Origin: Coraliomargarita algicola
GTDB taxonomy: Bacteria > Verrucomicrobiota > Verrucomicrobiia > Opitutales > Coraliomargaritaceae
Assembly (NCBI RefSeq): GCF_033878955.1
Contig: NZ_CP138858.1
Coordinates: forward strand, 434,001 to 498,000
Reading direction: 5' to 3'
Length of the DNA: 64,000 nt
Under the pieces are notes generated by a model. It ran no database searches, was not told the origin of the DNA, and saw nothing but the letters and a program-made list of their open reading frames with translations. Both the position numbers and the translations under genes were made by a program. Position 1 is the stretch's first letter. Each line of letters starts with the position of its first letter. Below, piece after piece: positions 41,304-49,487 of the stretch.

Positions 41304-41867
41304 ATGATCGAAAAAATTATTAAAAACGTATTGGAGCTACCTGGTGTCGACGGGGCATGTATTCTAGATAAGAAGGGAAATCTGCTACACAATGCATTGC
41401 CCGAATTCTTTTTGGATTCATTTCTGGAAGATCTCGCACGCCGTATTAAAACACTCTACGAGGCAGTCGATGAGAACTACATGCCTTGCGATGATTACTT
41501 GCTGAAATTTCCACAGAAATATATACGCCTGCGCCGAAGTCGTAACGTATTCCTACTCGTCGCGATTGATCCGAGCGTCAATTTAGTGTCTCTACGTATG
41601 GTCACCAACATCGTGCTCAAGCACATCACGCCCAAAGTGGTCGGCGAAATGCGAGCCATACTAGCCGAATCTCCTAGCGATCAAGCAAGCGCCCCGGAAG
41701 CAGTCAAAGTCGTGCCAGCAGCAAGCGAGCCAGTCGCCCCTCCAGCACCAAAACCAGAAGCGGCCCCGGCTCCCCCACCGGAGCCCGCGCCTAACAACGC
41801 CCCGATGCGCGGAGAACGAGTCGCAAGACCACGCCCGAGCCGCTCTTTCCGCGGCACACGCTACTAG
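41304..41867 (+). CDS. roadblock/LC7-like protein 2 with Pro/Ala-rich tail
   Basis: This 187-residue protein has an N-terminal roadblock-like domain (about 1-115) beginning LELPGVDGACILDKKGNLLHN, with the helix DSFLEDLARRIKTLYEAVD and strands KYIRLRRSRNVFLLVAI. A disordered Pro/Ala/Glu-rich tail follows (about 125-165), ending in Arg/Ser-rich ERVARPRPSRSFRGTRY. The 'GV.GA.I.D..G' start is the family signature. It is 9 bp downstream of the first roadblock gene and 22 bp upstream of the NtrC-like gene, so they are likely co-transcribed from the sigma-54 promoter. The basic tail could bind nucleic acid or membrane; this is conjecture. Confidence 0.68.
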   Translation: MIEKIIKNVLELPGVDGACILDKKGNLLHNALPEFFLDSFLEDLARRIKTLYEAVDENYMPCDDYLLKFPQKYIRLRRSRNVFLLVAIDPSVNLVSLRMVTNIVLKHITPKVVGEMRAILAESPSDQASAPEAVKVVPAASEPVAPPAPKPEAAPAPPPEPAPNNAPMRGERVARPRPSRSFRGTRY

Positions 41868-41889
41868 CGAATCCAATTTACAATACTGC

Positions 41890-43128
41890 ATGCATGTGCT
41901 CACATCAAATCGGACGACGCGTAGCCAGCTCGCACTCTTATTGCGCGAACTAGGATTTACGCCGATCTTCCACGAGGACTTTCGAGCGCTCTTAAGTGCA
42001 CTTTCCGGTAAGCCAGGCGACCTACTGGTCGATCTCTCGATGGATCTATCCGAGCTAGAATTAGAACGCCTCAAAGCAGCACAACCAAAGGCAATCGTCA
42101 TCGGTTTTCAGCACTACTCGGAGAGCAGGACCAACGCTCCCCTCAAAACCAATGGCTATACCAACTTAATCGTCATCCCCAGTCACGCGGAACGTGCCAA
42201 AGCACGCCTCAAAAGCGCATTTCGCAATAGCACCAATGAAAGCAGTTCAACGCGTAGCTGGGCGACACGTGCTCCCTTTAGTTATAGCCGTCCACCCAGC
42301 ACTGCTAAGACGCCTCGTCCGTTTGCAACTAAACCTAAACTGACTCGAACTGACATCCGTTCACGCTACATCACAGCCTATAGCGCGGTTTCGAAGGATT
42401 TTGTGCACTGCTTAAAAGAAGAATGCAAGCCGGGCACCACATTGATCCTAACTGGTGAAGAAGGCACGGAGCATGAACTCGCCGCGCGAGAGTTTAACTA
42501 TCAATTCAATGCGGATAGCGTCCCACTCTATATTTTACCAAGCGATACAATTAACATAAAAGAGTTAGAACGCTTGGAACAGAAAGCCAACAAAGCAAAA
42601 CAACCAATCAATTGTTACCTGGGGCGATCGGACGATTTCAATCAAGAGTCCATTCAACAGGTGGAACTTTTTCGACAATATTTGGATAATCTGCGGAACC
42701 CACACTTGCAGTTAATCATAGCACACGAACATGGTTCCGAATGCTGCTTCCACCACGGCGTCGAAGCCCCCTTTAAACAACTGCAATCCAAAGCAAAGTC
42801 ACTTACGATTCCGCCGCTGCGTGCACGCAGTGAAGACATTGCTCCGGTTTGCCACACACTGCTCGGAACCCTGCGATCGGCACACCCCTTCCTACTAGTG
42901 CAGTATATCTCGAACGCCGCAATTGAACACCTCGTAGAGCACCGCAGCGAACTCAGCTACGTCAAGCTGGTGCGTTTACTACGCAATGCGGTGGCACTCA
43001 GCCAGCGTAATTCACTCGAAGTCGAAGACTTAAAAAACTACGGCGAAAGTGATATGGTCAACCAACACTTACTGGAGACGATGGCCGACGAACAATTTTT
43101 CAAAGAGCAACAAAGCGCCAATTTTTAA
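41890..43128 (+). CDS. degenerate NtrC-family (bEBP-like) pseudo-ATPase
   Basis: This 412-residue protein has a receiver-like N-terminus (about 1-110). It lacks the paired acidic residues at the start (TSN) but keeps an Asp in LLVDLSMD. After a Ser/Pro/Thr linker, TLILTGEEGTEHELAARE (about 184-201) is colinear with the bEBP Walker A 'GESGTGKELVAR', but the Gly-Lys is Glu-His. LTIPPLRARSEDI (305-317) is the classic sigma-54 activator motif with its Arg residues. No GAFTGA loop or Walker B is visible, and there is no C-terminal Fis helix-turn-helix. It therefore cannot act as an ordinary sigma-54 activator. It may be a regulatory scaffold or antagonist. It sits between roadblock genes and amt. 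Confidence 0.72.
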   Translation: MHVLTSNRTTRSQLALLLRELGFTPIFHEDFRALLSALSGKPGDLLVDLSMDLSELELERLKAAQPKAIVIGFQHYSESRTNAPLKTNGYTNLIVIPSHAERAKARLKSAFRNSTNESSSTRSWATRAPFSYSRPPSTAKTPRPFATKPKLTRTDIRSRYITAYSAVSKDFVHCLKEECKPGTTLILTGEEGTEHELAAREFNYQFNADSVPLYILPSDTINIKELERLEQKANKAKQPINCYLGRSDDFNQESIQQVELFRQYLDNLRNPHLQLIIAHEHGSECCFHHGVEAPFKQLQSKAKSLTIPPLRARSEDIAPVCHTLLGTLRSAHPFLLVQYISNAAIEHLVEHRSELSYVKLVRLLRNAVALSQRNSLEVEDLKNYGESDMVNQHLLETMADEQFFKEQQSANF

Positions 43129-43149
43129 CCACCAATCAGAAATACAACT

Positions 43150-44544
43150 ATGATTAAAGCTCGATCCATCCACATGTGCTCACTCGCAACGGGCATTTCA
43201 CTCGTCGCGCCGACCTTACTATCGGCACAAGAAGCCGCCGCGGAGGCTCCGAGTTACCTAAGTCAAAACACTGGCGATATTCTTTGGTATCTCGTTGCTG
43301 CCGTTTTAGTATTTTTCATGCAAGCGGGATTTGCACTGGTTGAAACCGGTCTCACTCGAGCAAAGAATGCATGTAATATCATGATGAAAAATATGCTCGA
43401 TTTCAGCTTTGGAGTGGTGGCATTCGCCATTGTCGGATATGCGCTGATGTATGGGGACTCGATCGGTGGCATTTTCGGATGGAGTAACGGCTTCTTCTTC
43501 ATGAAGGATGCCTTAATGGTGGGTGACGATTTGGCGTCCACCAACCTCGTGGCAGCCGAGTGGCTATTCCAAGTAGTATTCGCCGCTACCGCGGCCACCA
43601 TTGCTTCTGGAGTCATGGCCGAACGCACGAAGTTCAGTGCTTACATTTTCTATTCGATCGCGATTACTTGTTTAATCTATCCGGTGGTCGGACACTGGAT
43701 TTGGTCTGGCGACGGCTGGCTGGCAGCCATGGGCATGCGTGACTACGCGGGTTCGACTGTCGTCCACTCAGTGGGTGCTTGGGCTGGACTGGCGGGGGCA
43801 ATCGTGCTGGGTGCACGTAAGGGAAAATTCGACAAAGAAGGCAAACCACTCCCCATCCCTGGTCACAATATGCCACTCGCGACTTTGGGTTGCTTCATTC
43901 TGATCGTGGGCTGGTTCGGATTTAACGCGGGCTCAACACTGGGCGCAGTCGACGACATGGCCTACATTGCCATGGTCACAATGATCGCCGCGGCGACAGG
44001 TTGCATCGGTGCGACAATGTCCACTTGGGTAAAATTCGGCAAGCCCGACCTATCGATGACCTTGAATGGGGCTCTCGCCGGCCTAGTCAGCATCACCGCC
44101 TGCTGCGGGAGTGTTTCCATTATCGGCGCCATGGCCATCGGATTGATCGGCGGAATCATTGTGGTATTCTCCGTGCTATTCTTCGAACAAAAACTACATG
44201 TTGACGACCCGGTCGGCGCGGTGAGCGTGCACGGGATCTGCGGCATCTGGGGCACATTATCGGTAGGCTTGTTCGGTAGCACAGCAATCGACTCCGGCTT
44301 GTTATCGGACGGTTTGCTCTATGGCGGCACCGCGCAAATCGGTGTTCAATTAATCGGTATACTCGCTGTTTTCGTATTCGTCTTTCCAGTCTCTCTCTTG
44401 CTCTTCAAAGCGATCAAAGCCACCTCAGGCCTCCGCGTGAGTGAATCCGAAGAAATCGAAGGCTTGGACATTAGCGAGCATGGCAATGAAGCTTACGCCG
44501 ACTTTCAGGTGTATGCGGATCTACCAGAAGAAGATCTGGCCTAA
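43150..44544 (+). CDS. amt: ammonium transporter, Amt family
   Basis: This 464-residue membrane protein has a signal-like N-terminus and about eleven hydrophobic segments. Family landmarks include GFALVETGLTRAKN, DYAGSTVVHSVGAW with pore His206, GWFGFNAGSTLG, and DDPVGAVSVHGICGIWGTL with His361. These two histidines line the ammonium pore. It lies 21 bp after the NtrC-like gene and is followed by a terminator (44571-44605), so it is the last gene of the sigma-54 run. No glnK/glnB partner is adjacent, which is unusual. The sigma-54 promoter fits nitrogen-limitation control. Confidence 0.93.
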   Translation: MIKARSIHMCSLATGISLVAPTLLSAQEAAAEAPSYLSQNTGDILWYLVAAVLVFFMQAGFALVETGLTRAKNACNIMMKNMLDFSFGVVAFAIVGYALMYGDSIGGIFGWSNGFFFMKDALMVGDDLASTNLVAAEWLFQVVFAATAATIASGVMAERTKFSAYIFYSIAITCLIYPVVGHWIWSGDGWLAAMGMRDYAGSTVVHSVGAWAGLAGAIVLGARKGKFDKEGKPLPIPGHNMPLATLGCFILIVGWFGFNAGSTLGAVDDMAYIAMVTMIAAATGCIGATMSTWVKFGKPDLSMTLNGALAGLVSITACCGSVSIIGAMAIGLIGGIIVVFSVLFFEQKLHVDDPVGAVSVHGICGIWGTLSVGLFGSTAIDSGLLSDGLLYGGTAQIGVQLIGILAVFVFVFPVSLLLFKAIKATSGLRVSESEEIEGLDISEHGNEAYADFQVYADLPEEDLA

Positions 44545-44570
44545 GAGCCTCTAAAGTATCTCACACGACT

Positions 44571-44605
44571 AAGCCACAGCCGGTTCGCCGACTGTGGCTT
44601 TTTCA
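44571..44605 (+). terminator. rho-independent terminator
   Basis: AAGCCACAGC pairs with GCTGTGGCTT (imperfect loop CGGTTCGCCGA), then TTTTTCATG. It ends the amt gene. Confidence 0.88.
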
Positions 44606-44724
44606 TGTCCAGTCTGCGGTTCAGCGCGAACGACACACTGCTATCGATTCACTGAAACTAATCAGGCGGCCTGACGATTATCCGTCTACGCCCGACGTTC
44701 CTGTTAAGCCTTTCCATTTGAATT

Positions 44725-45933
44725 ATGCAGTCATTAACCGCCCTCTTCCTCAGTCTATGTGCGACAAGTATCGCCTCGGCAGTCAGTTACCCCATCGTCG
44801 ATACCGCACAAGAGCATTTCTACGATGCACGCCAAGTCATTGAGCCTCCCCAGCAGGGTGAGCCCTACTACGGACAAGATGCTCAATATGCAGGCCATAC
44901 ACCCTCCTATCAAGACAACCATGACGGCACCATTAGTGATCGAGTCACCGGCCTCATGTGGACGAAAAACCCGGGGAGCAAGAAAACCTATGCCGCCGCC
45001 TTGGCCGGAGCATCTAAATGCCGTGTGGGAGGTTACCAAGACTGGCGTCTGCCTACGATCAAGGAACTGTATTCTTTAATACAAATGAATGGCACCGATC
45101 CCAATCCGAGAGCGACCAGCAGCGATTCATTGACGCCGTTCATCAATACTGACTATTTCAATTTTCAATACGGCAACACCAAGATGGGTGAGCGCATTAT
45201 AGATTCCCAGTTTGCGAGTAGCACGCTCTACGTCAGCACGACCATGAAGGGCGCGAAAACGGACTTTGGGGTGAACTTCGCAGACGGCCGTATTAAAGGC
45301 TACGGTTTGCTCGATCCGCGAGGGCGCGAAAAGACCTTTTACGTGCTTTACGTTCGCGGCAACCCCAACTACGGCATCAATCACTTCAGTGACAATCTAG
45401 ACGGCACCATAACCGACACCGCCACTGGATTAACATGGATGCAGACCGACAGCGGCGAAAGTATGGACTGGCCATCCGCATTACAATACGCGGAGGAAAT
45501 GGAGCATGCAGGCTACAGCGACTGGCGCCTCCCCAATGCCAAAGAATTACAAAGTATCATTGATTACACACGCTCTCCCGACACGACTAATTCGGCCGCA
45601 ATTCACCCGCTTTTCAAATGCACCGAAATCGTCAATGAACAGGGCATCAAAGATTATGGCCACTATTGGAGCAGTAGCACGCATCTAAGCACACGTGGTG
45701 CGGCACAAGCAGTCTATTTCGCTTTTGGCCGTTCCTTGGGTTATATGAAAGATCGTATTTCTGGCAATGGTGCATGGTTAGACGTCCATGGAGCCGGATC
45801 ACAGCGAAGCGATCCCAAGATCGGTGACCCGGCGAAGTTCCCACAAGGCCGTGGCCCTCAAGGCGACGCGATTCGCATTTATAATAAGGTCCGATTGGTG
45901 CGCGGAGGTGAAGCTCATGTGGTATCCAAATAG
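44725..45933 (+). CDS. secreted DUF1566 (Lcl C-terminal-like) protein, two repeats
   Basis: This 402-residue protein has a signal peptide (LFLSLCATSIASA) and two copies of the DUF1566 pattern. The first is DNHDGTISDRVTGLMWTKN with GGYQDWRLPTIKELYSLI. The second is DNLDGTITDTATGLTWMQT with AGYSDWRLPNAKELQSII and YWSSST. These domains are found in secreted and collagen-like proteins and may bind ligands; no enzyme activity is established. The stop (45931-45933) lies 12 bp upstream of the next sulfatase start on the same strand, so the two are likely co-expressed and the protein may help attach the sulfatase to its substrate (inference). Confidence 0.85.
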   Translation: MQSLTALFLSLCATSIASAVSYPIVDTAQEHFYDARQVIEPPQQGEPYYGQDAQYAGHTPSYQDNHDGTISDRVTGLMWTKNPGSKKTYAAALAGASKCRVGGYQDWRLPTIKELYSLIQMNGTDPNPRATSSDSLTPFINTDYFNFQYGNTKMGERIIDSQFASSTLYVSTTMKGAKTDFGVNFADGRIKGYGLLDPRGREKTFYVLYVRGNPNYGINHFSDNLDGTITDTATGLTWMQTDSGESMDWPSALQYAEEMEHAGYSDWRLPNAKELQSIIDYTRSPDTTNSAAIHPLFKCTEIVNEQGIKDYGHYWSSSTHLSTRGAAQAVYFAFGRSLGYMKDRISGNGAWLDVHGAGSQRSDPKIGDPAKFPQGRGPQGDAIRIYNKVRLVRGGEAHVVSK

Positions 45934-45945
45934 AACTTGCGTCGC

Positions 45946-47337
45946 ATGAAAGCCTATACTCTAGCCGCGTTCATGTGCCTATGTATGGTCAGTCTAGAGG
46001 CAGCTCCTAACATCGTCTTTATTTTAGTCGACGATATGGCTTGGACTGGCACCTCCACCCCAATGGCGCCCTCGATCCTAAATTCGAAAAGTGATTTTTA
46101 TCTCACCCCACATATTGATGGTCTGGCGTCTTCGGGGATCCGATTTTCACAAGCCTACGCTCCAGCGGCACTATGCACGCCATCACGAGCCGCGATCCTG
46201 ACTGGAAAGACCCCGGCGGAGCTGCACATGACCACCCCTGGTGGTGGTCGTCGTGCACAGAGCTTCCAACAACTCAAAGCGCCGCAGCACATCAAAGAGC
46301 TCCCAGAATCCGCACTCACCATTGCCGAGTTACTCCAGCAACAGGGCTATGCCACTGCACATTTCGGCAAGTGGCACCTGGGGCAAAAAAGTCCAAGCCT
46401 CCATGGTTTCGATGTGCATGATGGCAGCACACACAATATGGTGCCCGCCTCACAGCAGGGCCCCAAGGATGTCTTTGGCCTGACACAACGCGCGATTGCG
46501 TTCATGACGGAACAAGCCGCCACCAAACGAGCGTTCTATCTGCAACTTTCTCATTATGCTGTGCATTCTCCAGTCGAAGCACTGGACAGTTCCAAAGCCA
46601 AATTCTCTCAGATAAAAACCGGCAGCCGCCATAACGAGATCGAGTATGCTGCCATGACTTACGACCTAGACACCAGTATTGGACAATTACTACAAGAGAT
46701 AGATGCTTTAGGCCTAAGCAACAATACCTACGTAGTCTTCATGTCCGACAATGGGGCCAGCAGCAAGCCACGTGAATCACTGAACACGCCTCTACGTGCT
46801 GGCAAAGGCACGCTCTATGAAGGCGGTATCCGTGTGCCTTTAATCATCCGCGGCCCCGGAGTCCCTGAAAACCGTGTGTGCCACGAGCCAGTCACGGGCT
46901 GTGATTTATTGGCCACTTTCTGCGACTGGGCAGGCATTTTCACAACTACAGAGACCGACGGCTCCAGCCTCGCAGCGCTGGCATCCGCCGACACAAGCTC
47001 CTTCAATCGAGCGCAAAACGTTTTCCTCTTTCACTACCCGCATTACGGCAAAGGCCCCCGCCAAAAGCCTCAGACTGCCATTATTATTGATCAGTTCAAA
47101 CTGCTAAAAGATCTGGAATCGGACAGCTATCAACTCTTTGACTTATCAAATGATATTTCAGAATCTAAAGATTTACTGCTACAAATGCCTGAAAAGACTG
47201 CCTCGATGAAACGACTCATGCAGCAGCGTTTACTCGAAGTCGATGCACAACAAGCAAGCATCAATCCTAATTACAATCCAAAGGCCGAACAAACACGGGA
47301 ATCCAATCAAGCAGGCTTTTTAAGGTTCAAAAAATGA
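45946..47337 (+). CDS. secreted S1 family sulfatase
   Basis: From ATG 45946 the protein is 463 residues: signal peptide (to about residue 19), PNIVFILVDDMAWTGTST, and CTPSR at residue 77 with AAILTGKTPAELHM. It also has the distal VVFMSDNGASSK and the GGIRVPLIIRGPG loop. A TTG at 45937 would add three residues and is not preferred. It is the only sulfatase on the plus strand, apart from the large minus-strand locus, and pairs with the DUF1566 gene. Its 3' end overlaps the convergent HNH gene by 31 bp. Confidence 0.92.
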   Translation: MKAYTLAAFMCLCMVSLEAAPNIVFILVDDMAWTGTSTPMAPSILNSKSDFYLTPHIDGLASSGIRFSQAYAPAALCTPSRAAILTGKTPAELHMTTPGGGRRAQSFQQLKAPQHIKELPESALTIAELLQQQGYATAHFGKWHLGQKSPSLHGFDVHDGSTHNMVPASQQGPKDVFGLTQRAIAFMTEQAATKRAFYLQLSHYAVHSPVEALDSSKAKFSQIKTGSRHNEIEYAAMTYDLDTSIGQLLQEIDALGLSNNTYVVFMSDNGASSKPRESLNTPLRAGKGTLYEGGIRVPLIIRGPGVPENRVCHEPVTGCDLLATFCDWAGIFTTTETDGSSLAALASADTSSFNRAQNVFLFHYPHYGKGPRQKPQTAIIIDQFKLLKDLESDSYQLFDLSNDISESKDLLLQMPEKTASMKRLMQQRLLEVDAQQASINPNYNPKAEQTRESNQAGFLRFKK

Positions 47338-47909
47338 TCCCAGTCAGAGTCATAACTCTGCCCAATCAAGGAACTGACAAATGGTCGCCAGCGAGGGCGC
47401 TCTGGTTTACGAATCAGATGCATATTCGCCTGATGCGGCAAACGATTGGCCTTGCGAGAGTTACACTTGATACAAGAGGTGACAATGTTTTCCCAGGAGG
47501 TGCGCCCACCACGATCACGTGGAATAACGTGATCCATGTTCAATTGCCCGGGCTCAAAGTGTTGGCCACAATATTGACAACGATAGTCATCACGTTCGAA
47601 TAAATTATCTCGATTGAATTGGATCTCCTTGACCGGCAACTGATCGTAGCTGCGTAGCAAAAGCACCTTCGGCACACGAATCCGCAGCCGAACCGTCTGA
47701 ATATAAGCTTCATTCGACCCTGGCACCGACTCCTCGGACAACTGAAGCCAAGCCGCCGAATCCATCATCCGAAAATTCTCATCCCCCGTGTAAATCACCT
47801 GTGCATGATCCTGCAACAATAGACTGAATGCCCGTTCGACGCCAACAATATTAACCGGTTGCCACAACCGATTCAACACTAGGACTCGAAATTTAAGACC
47901 ATTGCCCAT
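47307..47909 (-). CDS. HNH endonuclease family protein
   Basis: This 200-residue protein has an N-terminal region (FRVLVLNRLWQPVNIVGVERA) typical of the McrA-like HNH proteins found alone in bacterial chromosomes. The HNH core is FERDDYRCQYCG, then MDHVIPRDRGGRTSWENIVTSCIKCNSRKANR. It has four zinc-binding cysteines (CxxC twice) and the catalytic DHVIPRDRGG block. These are widespread and usually of unknown role (repair, recombination or defence). It has no methylase or other restriction partner nearby. Its 3' end overlaps the convergent sulfatase gene by 31 bp. Confidence 0.85.
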   Translation of the reverse strand: MGNGLKFRVLVLNRLWQPVNIVGVERAFSLLLQDHAQVIYTGDENFRMMDSAAWLQLSEESVPGSNEAYIQTVRLRIRVPKVLLLRSYDQLPVKEIQFNRDNLFERDDYRCQYCGQHFEPGQLNMDHVIPRDRGGRTSWENIVTSCIKCNSRKANRLPHQANMHLIRKPERPRWRPFVSSLIGQSYDSDWDHFLNLKKPA

Positions 47910-48079
47910 CTGGGACTTATGGAAGTAAGCAACGCTCGCAATTTGTCAATACTTTGCAAGAAAGCTTTACCCGATTGAAACAATACAGCATCACGCACCA
48001 CGGCTCGCTGCGGATCTGTCTTTCCAAATTATTGGACGACGAACAAAAACAGGAAACTAAGCCCTCATCACGCCCCTGA

Positions 48080-48787
48080 TCAGTGACGGCGCATACCAAC
48101 CATGCATGCGGAAATCAGGCCTAGGATAGCAATAGAAGCGCTTGGCTCGGGAATCACCGAAACCTCTGTGATCGCAATCGCCATCTCACCTGAACCCGAC
48201 GGTGCATTCACAAATAATTCAATCGACTCACCATTCGCTCCGATAAGCCCAGGCTGTGAATATTCAGGAAGATGAGGATCCATATAAACTTGGAAACTTG
48301 CATTCGAGCTATTGCCATTGCTCTGCGAATTAATCGCACTAGAGCCAGTCACGAGGGAACCTAAAGCATTTTGATTGGTGAAGATTACAGGTTTAACTAA
48401 GCTTAAAGTCGCATAAAATGTTAAGTAACCTCCAGAAGCGGGATTCCAATTAATGCTGCCGTAGTTGGCGGATCCTTCAACCGCAGTAATCGATATCTGC
48501 CCCTCCAGAGTGTCACCTGCCAAATGATAGGTCGTCTCCCCAAGAACCAGCACCGCACTGGTCACGGCCCCCACGAATTGACCGACATCATTATTCGTAC
48601 TGCTATCAGTCACCTCATCCTCAACCCCAAGCTCTACCAGCCAGTCTTCATTGTTATAAGCGACCGAATTGACCTCACCACTCGCATTTCCAACGCCTGA
48701 AAATTGAATGAAGCGGATCGATGCTTGTGTAGTATTACAGAAATATAGGCCAATGAGCAGGCCCACATACAATTGGATTTTTGGCAT
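48080..48787 (-). CDS. PEP-CTERM sorting domain protein
   Basis: A 235-residue protein with a signal peptide (to about residue 22, TTQAS) and a Ser/Asn-rich beta body. Its C-terminal signal VIPEPSASIAILGLISACMV ends GMRRH. It is the fifth PEP-CTERM protein in the window and is unlike the two tandem pairs. It lies 16 bp downstream of trpF on the same strand, perhaps in a shared transcript by chance. No enzymatic motif is recognised. Confidence 0.82.
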   Translation of the reverse strand: MPKIQLYVGLLIGLYFCNTTQASIRFIQFSGVGNASGEVNSVAYNNEDWLVELGVEDEVTDSSTNNDVGQFVGAVTSAVLVLGETTYHLAGDTLEGQISITAVEGSANYGSINWNPASGGYLTFYATLSLVKPVIFTNQNALGSLVTGSSAINSQSNGNSSNASFQVYMDPHLPEYSQPGLIGANGESIELFVNAPSGSGEMAIAITEVSVIPEPSASIAILGLISACMVGMRRH

Positions 48788-48803
48788 ATAATTATTGATT
48801 CAA

Positions 48804-49442
48804 TCAGCGTAACAAACGAAAAACTTCACGCAACTTAGCAGGGTCTTTGATCCCTGGCTGAGTTTCGACGCCGCTATTGATGTCGAGGTGCTGCGCGGTG
48901 GTCGAAGTCACCGCTAAACGCACATTATCAGGCGATAGACCACCTGCCAGCACCCAGTGAATCTGCGGGTGCGCGGATTTCAGTCGGTTGAAACGCGCCC
49001 AATCGCCGACTTTGCCAGTGCCCCCGACCTGATCCTTGGAAAAGGTATCGATCAGTAGGGTGTCGGCATACTCCATCATAGCGATGGGAAAGACATCATT
49101 CGGTGCGAGACGCGGCGCAAGCCACAAGCGATCGCGTCCAACTAGCTGCGACCATGCCTCCAGGGTGGCCGCGTCGGTCTCGGGGCTACAGTGAATCTGA
49201 AAGTAGTCAAAGCCGGCATCACGGTAGCGCTCCAAGGCCTGACAATCTGTAGCGACATCGACCATGACCCGTTTACCTGCGGGCACACGGGACACGAGTT
49301 CAGTCGCACGCTCCAGACTCAGAGCTCGGGGCGATTTAGGATACAGAATAAAGCCACAGAAGTCCGCCCCAAGAGAAAGTGCCTGATCGACATCCTCCTC
49401 TCGGGTGAGACCACAGATTTTTATTTTAAGAGTGCGTGACAT
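48804..49442 (-). CDS. trpF: phosphoribosylanthranilate isomerase
   Basis: This 212-residue TIM-barrel enzyme converts N-(5-phosphoribosyl)anthranilate to CdRP in tryptophan synthesis. It starts KIKICGLTREEDVDQALSLGADFCGFILYP, with the catalytic Cys in KICGLT. LLIDTFSKDQVGGTGKVGDW holds the catalytic Asp and phosphate-binding glycines. Next come WVLAGGLSPDNVRLA and the C-terminal DINSGVETQPGIKD. All signature blocks are present and the length is typical. It stands apart from other trp genes in this window, between the FKBP gene (45 bp upstream) and a PEP-CTERM gene. Confidence 0.95.
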   Translation of the reverse strand: MSRTLKIKICGLTREEDVDQALSLGADFCGFILYPKSPRALSLERATELVSRVPAGKRVMVDVATDCQALERYRDAGFDYFQIHCSPETDAATLEAWSQLVGRDRLWLAPRLAPNDVFPIAMMEYADTLLIDTFSKDQVGGTGKVGDWARFNRLKSAHPQIHWVLAGGLSPDNVRLAVTSTTAQHLDINSGVETQPGIKDPAKLREVFRLLR

Positions 49443-49487
49443 TTATAACTGAAGACGATGCACCTGCCCGCCCCCCCCCCTGCTCGA

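Noticed and set aside
44725..45933. DUF1566 protein as formylglycine-generating enzyme for the sulfatases
   Set aside because: The DUF1566 repeats do not show the copper-binding cysteines of FGE, so no maturase role can be supported.
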